Shown in pieces: positions 61,961 through 64,000 of a stretch of DNA of 64,000 nt. The notes beneath the pieces were generated by a model. It saw only the letters and a list, made by a program, of their open reading frames with translations, did not search any database and was not told the DNA's origin. The DNA lies in contig NZ_CP107869.1 in the NCBI RefSeq assembly GCF_036013645.1, forward strand, positions 1,674,001 to 1,738,000, in the 5' to 3' direction. The DNA comes from Streptomyces sp. NBC_00490. Lineage in GTDB: Bacteria > Actinomycetota > Actinomycetes > Streptomycetales > Streptomycetaceae. Every line of letters starts with the position of its first letter. The stretch's first letter is position 1. The position numbers were made by a program, and so were the translations under genes.

Positions 61961-62007
61961 GTTTCTGCAAGATATAGCGAGGTTTCGAGCATAATCAAGC
62001 ATTCGAG
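61961..62007 (+). promoter_or_regulatory. Repeated TTTC-like half-sites, candidate DeoR operator
   Basis: GTTTCTG (61961), GTTTCGAG (61982) and CATTCGAG (62000) form a loose direct repeat with 21- and 18-base steps, overlapping the leftward promoter. Tandem direct repeats are typical of DeoR-family binding. Confidence 0.4.
61971..61998 (-). promoter_or_regulatory. Leftward promoter of the SIS-aldolase operon
   Basis: Reading leftward, TTGATT (61998-61993) is followed after 16 bases by TATATC (61976-61971). The AT content is locally high. DeoR-type repeated half-sites lie over this region. Confidence 0.45.
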
Positions 62008-62059
62008 TGACATCGGGGTGCGCTAAGGTCACGGAGAGGTCGAGGAATGGAGGCCGCGG

Positions 62060-62839
62060 ATGTCCCGCGACGCCCGCTGGAAAGCGCTGCTGGAACTGCT
62101 CGTGGAGCGCGGCCGGCTGGACGTCGAGGAGGCCGCCGCCGAACTGGGGGTCTCGTCCGCCACGATCCGCCGCGACTTCGACCAGCTGGCCGAACAGCAG
62201 ATGCTCGTGCGCACCCGGGGCGGCGCGGTCGTGCACGGGGTCTCCTACGAGCTGCCGCTGCGCTACAAGACGGCCCGGCACGCCTCCGAGAAGCAGCGCA
62301 TCGCCCAGGCCGTCGCCGCTCTCGTCACCCCCGGCACCGCCGTGGGCCTCACCGGCGGCACGACCACGACCGAGGTGGCCCGCGCCCTGGCCGTCCGCCC
62401 CGACCTGGCATCCGGCTCCCCCGCGCTCACCGTCGTCACCAACGCGCTGAACATCGCCAACGAGCTGGCCGTACGCCCGCAGTTCAAGATCGTGGTGACC
62501 GGCGGGGTGGCGCGTCCGCAGTCGTACGAGCTCATCGGGCCGCTCGCCGACGGGGTGCTGAGCCAGATCACCATCGATGTGGCGGTGCTCGGTGTGGTCG
62601 CCTTCGACGTCACGCACGGCGCGGCCGCGCACGACGAGGCCGAGGCGGCGATCAACCGGCTGCTGTGCGAGCGCGCCGCGCGGGTGATCGTGGCCGCCGA
62701 CTCCAGCAAGCTGGGGCAGCGCGCGTTCGCCCGGATCTGCGCGTCCGACGCGGTGGACACGCTGGTCACGGACACGGCGGCCGACGAGGACGCCGTGCGG
62801 GGCTTCGAGGAGGCGGGGATCCGGGTCGTCGCGGTCTGA
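62060..62839 (+). CDS. DeoR/AgaR-family transcriptional regulator
   Basis: This 259-aa protein has a DeoR-type helix-turn-helix (residues ~5-60, LDVEEAAAELGVSSATIRRD) and a phosphosugar-sensor domain (~75-235, with the GLTGGTTTTEVAR loop). Its divergent neighbours are a SIS isomerase and a class II aldolase, the setting of AgaR in galactosamine regulons. I infer that it represses them until a sugar phosphate builds up. The ATG at 62060 is preceded by a purine-rich GAATGGAGG stretch. Confidence 0.9.
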   Translation: MSRDARWKALLELLVERGRLDVEEAAAELGVSSATIRRDFDQLAEQQMLVRTRGGAVVHGVSYELPLRYKTARHASEKQRIAQAVAALVTPGTAVGLTGGTTTTEVARALAVRPDLASGSPALTVVTNALNIANELAVRPQFKIVVTGGVARPQSYELIGPLADGVLSQITIDVAVLGVVAFDVTHGAAAHDEAEAAINRLLCERAARVIVAADSSKLGQRAFARICASDAVDTLVTDTAADEDAVRGFEEAGIRVVAV

Positions 62840-62897
62840 TTCCGTTCGCCGCACCTGCCGGGCCGAACCGACCTAGGGTGGTTCCAGGGAGGCCGCG

Positions 62898-64000
62898 ATG
62901 AGCGCAACACCTTTGGACCAGCCGGACCAGCCGTATCTGCCGATCGCCGAGCACGGGCTGATCGGCGACCTGCGGAGCGTGGCGCTGGTGGGCACGGACG
63001 GCACGATCGACTGGTACTGCTGCCCGTCCTTCGACGCCCCCAGCGTCTTCGCCTCGATCCTCGACGCGGAGCGCGGCGGGTCCTTCCAGCTCGCCGCGTC
63101 GGTGCCGGCGAAGACGAAGCAGTTCTACTGCCCCGACACCAACGTCCTGATCACCCGCTTCTTCACCGAGGACGGCGTCGGCGAGGTGCAGGACTTCATG
63201 CCGGTGGACGGCGAGTCGGCCGAGACCGAGCGGCACCGGCTGATCCGGCGGGTGGTGTGCGTACGCGGCTCCATCCCGTTCCGCACCCGTGTCGCCCCGC
63301 GGTTCGACTACGGCAGGACGCCGCACACCGTGCGCATGGCCGGTGACGTCGCCGTCTTCGAATCGGAGCAGCTGTCGCTCGGCCTGACCGCGACCGTGCC
63401 GCTGGAGACCGACGGCCAGGACGCCCGCGCCGACTTCAAGCTCGCCGAGGGCGAGTCGGCGGTGTTCGCGCTGGACCAGGTCGGCGGTGAGGTGACCCCG
63501 CGCAGATGCGCCCGCACCGAGGCCGAGGAGCAGTTCAGCAGCACGGTCGCCTACTGGCGCCGCTGGCTCTCCGCCTCCAAGTACCGGGGCCGGTGGCGGG
63601 AGATGGTGCACCGCTCGGCCCTCACCCTGAAACTGCTCACCTACGCGCCGACCGGCGCGATCGTGGCCGCGCCGACCACGAGCCTGCCCGAACAGCTCGG
63701 CGGGGAACGCAACTGGGACTACCGGTACGTGTGGGTGCGGGACGCCGCGTTCTGTGTGTACGCCCTGCTGCGGCTCGGCTTCACCGGCGAGGCCGAGGCG
63801 TTCATGAACTTCGTGACCGAGCACATCAGTCCGGGCGACGGCAAACCCTCCGGACCCCTGCAGATCATGTACGGCATCGACGGCCGCACCGATTTGACCG
63901 AGACCGAACTCCCCCACCTCGAAGGGCATCAGGGCTCCGCGCCGGTGCGGATCGGCAACGCCGCGGCGGACCAGCTCCAGCTGGACATCTACGGCGCGCT
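62898..64000 (+). CDS. Glycoside hydrolase family 15 protein (partial)
   Basis: About 367 residues are visible and the gene runs past the right edge. The N-terminus (PIAEHGLIGDLRSVALVGTD and then GTIDWYCCPSFDAPSVF) and the segment GGERNWDYRYVWVRDAAFCV are typical of GH15 enzymes, including actinobacterial trehalases and glucoamylases. The (alpha/alpha)6-barrel is only partly covered. The ATG at 62898 follows AGGGAGG by five bases. It could hydrolyse trehalose or a storage alpha-glucan. It is not obviously part of the preceding aldolase locus. Confidence 0.88.
   Translation, partial: MSATPLDQPDQPYLPIAEHGLIGDLRSVALVGTDGTIDWYCCPSFDAPSVFASILDAERGGSFQLAASVPAKTKQFYCPDTNVLITRFFTEDGVGEVQDFMPVDGESAETERHRLIRRVVCVRGSIPFRTRVAPRFDYGRTPHTVRMAGDVAVFESEQLSLGLTATVPLETDGQDARADFKLAEGESAVFALDQVGGEVTPRRCARTEAEEQFSSTVAYWRRWLSASKYRGRWREMVHRSALTLKLLTYAPTGAIVAAPTTSLPEQLGGERNWDYRYVWVRDAAFCVYALLRLGFTGEAEAFMNFVTEHISPGDGKPSGPLQIMYGIDGRTDLTETELPHLEGHQGSAPVRIGNAAADQLQLDIYGA

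Overview
The window reads as a streptomycete chromosome. It is very GC-rich, uses GTG and TTG starts freely, packs genes with 4-base stop/start overlaps, and encodes families that are typical of Streptomyces (SCO2400-family zinc ribbon, DUF6643, tandem TerD, S8 peptidase with a TrmB/LuxR regulator, SHOCT-ATPase-FtsX export operon, HATPase anti-sigma factor). I saw no rRNA, tRNA, CRISPR array, insertion sequence or phage genes. I count about 58 protein genes, two of them cut by the window edges.

Layout. (1) 1-6514: a sugar-scavenging locus. A sugar ABC-transporter binding lipoprotein (cut at the left edge) is divergent from a LacI regulator. Next come a secreted 1091-aa glycosidase with two discoidin domains and a translationally coupled CBM13-GH43 arabinosidase. 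The two target promoters carry nearly identical operator-like sites at the same place relative to -35/-10. (2) 6545-14050: NmrA-type oxidoreductase, AlkD-like protein, SCO2400-family membrane protein, a TrmB/LuxR regulator and a 1243-aa secreted subtilisin. (3) 14255-22339: a co-directional catabolic set of TetR, TauD/TfdA dioxygenase, MFS carrier, aldehyde dehydrogenase, acyl-CoA synthetase and MHS carrier. It is followed on the other strand by 3-hydroxybutyrate dehydrogenase and a GAF/PucR-type regulator. (4) 25251-44060: mixed housekeeping and envelope genes (lnt, Nudix, O-antigen-ligase-like protein, MurI-like racemase, HpnB-like glycosyltransferase, TerD, MOSC, a beta-helix/AAA fusion, a membrane hydrolase, a DeoR regulator, cds1, an anti-sigma kinase). 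(5) 44093-50553: an ABC efflux operon divergent from a TetR gene, which heads a cupin, DUF4865, phosphotriesterase-like and DUF1272 series. (6) 51137-53546: a plant-like class II ketol-acid reductoisomerase divergent from an IlvY-like LysR regulator, an arrangement known from enteric bacteria. (7) 53559-60174: RpiB-like isomerase, LuxR, SDR/MmyB-type divergent pair, ROK, AlkB-like dioxygenase and an RlmG-like methyltransferase. (8) 60181-64000: a class II aldolase and SIS isomerase operon divergent from a DeoR/AgaR-like regulator, then a GH15 enzyme cut at the right edge.

The regulatory DNA is the most informative part. Candidate operators with strong symmetry or repetition lie in front of the LacI, TetR (47.9 kb), IlvY-like, MmyB-like and DeoR (62 kb) target genes. 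The two units I would examine first are the LacI/glycosidase regulon and the ilvC-ilvY pair. All functional calls rest on reading protein motifs by eye, without database searches.
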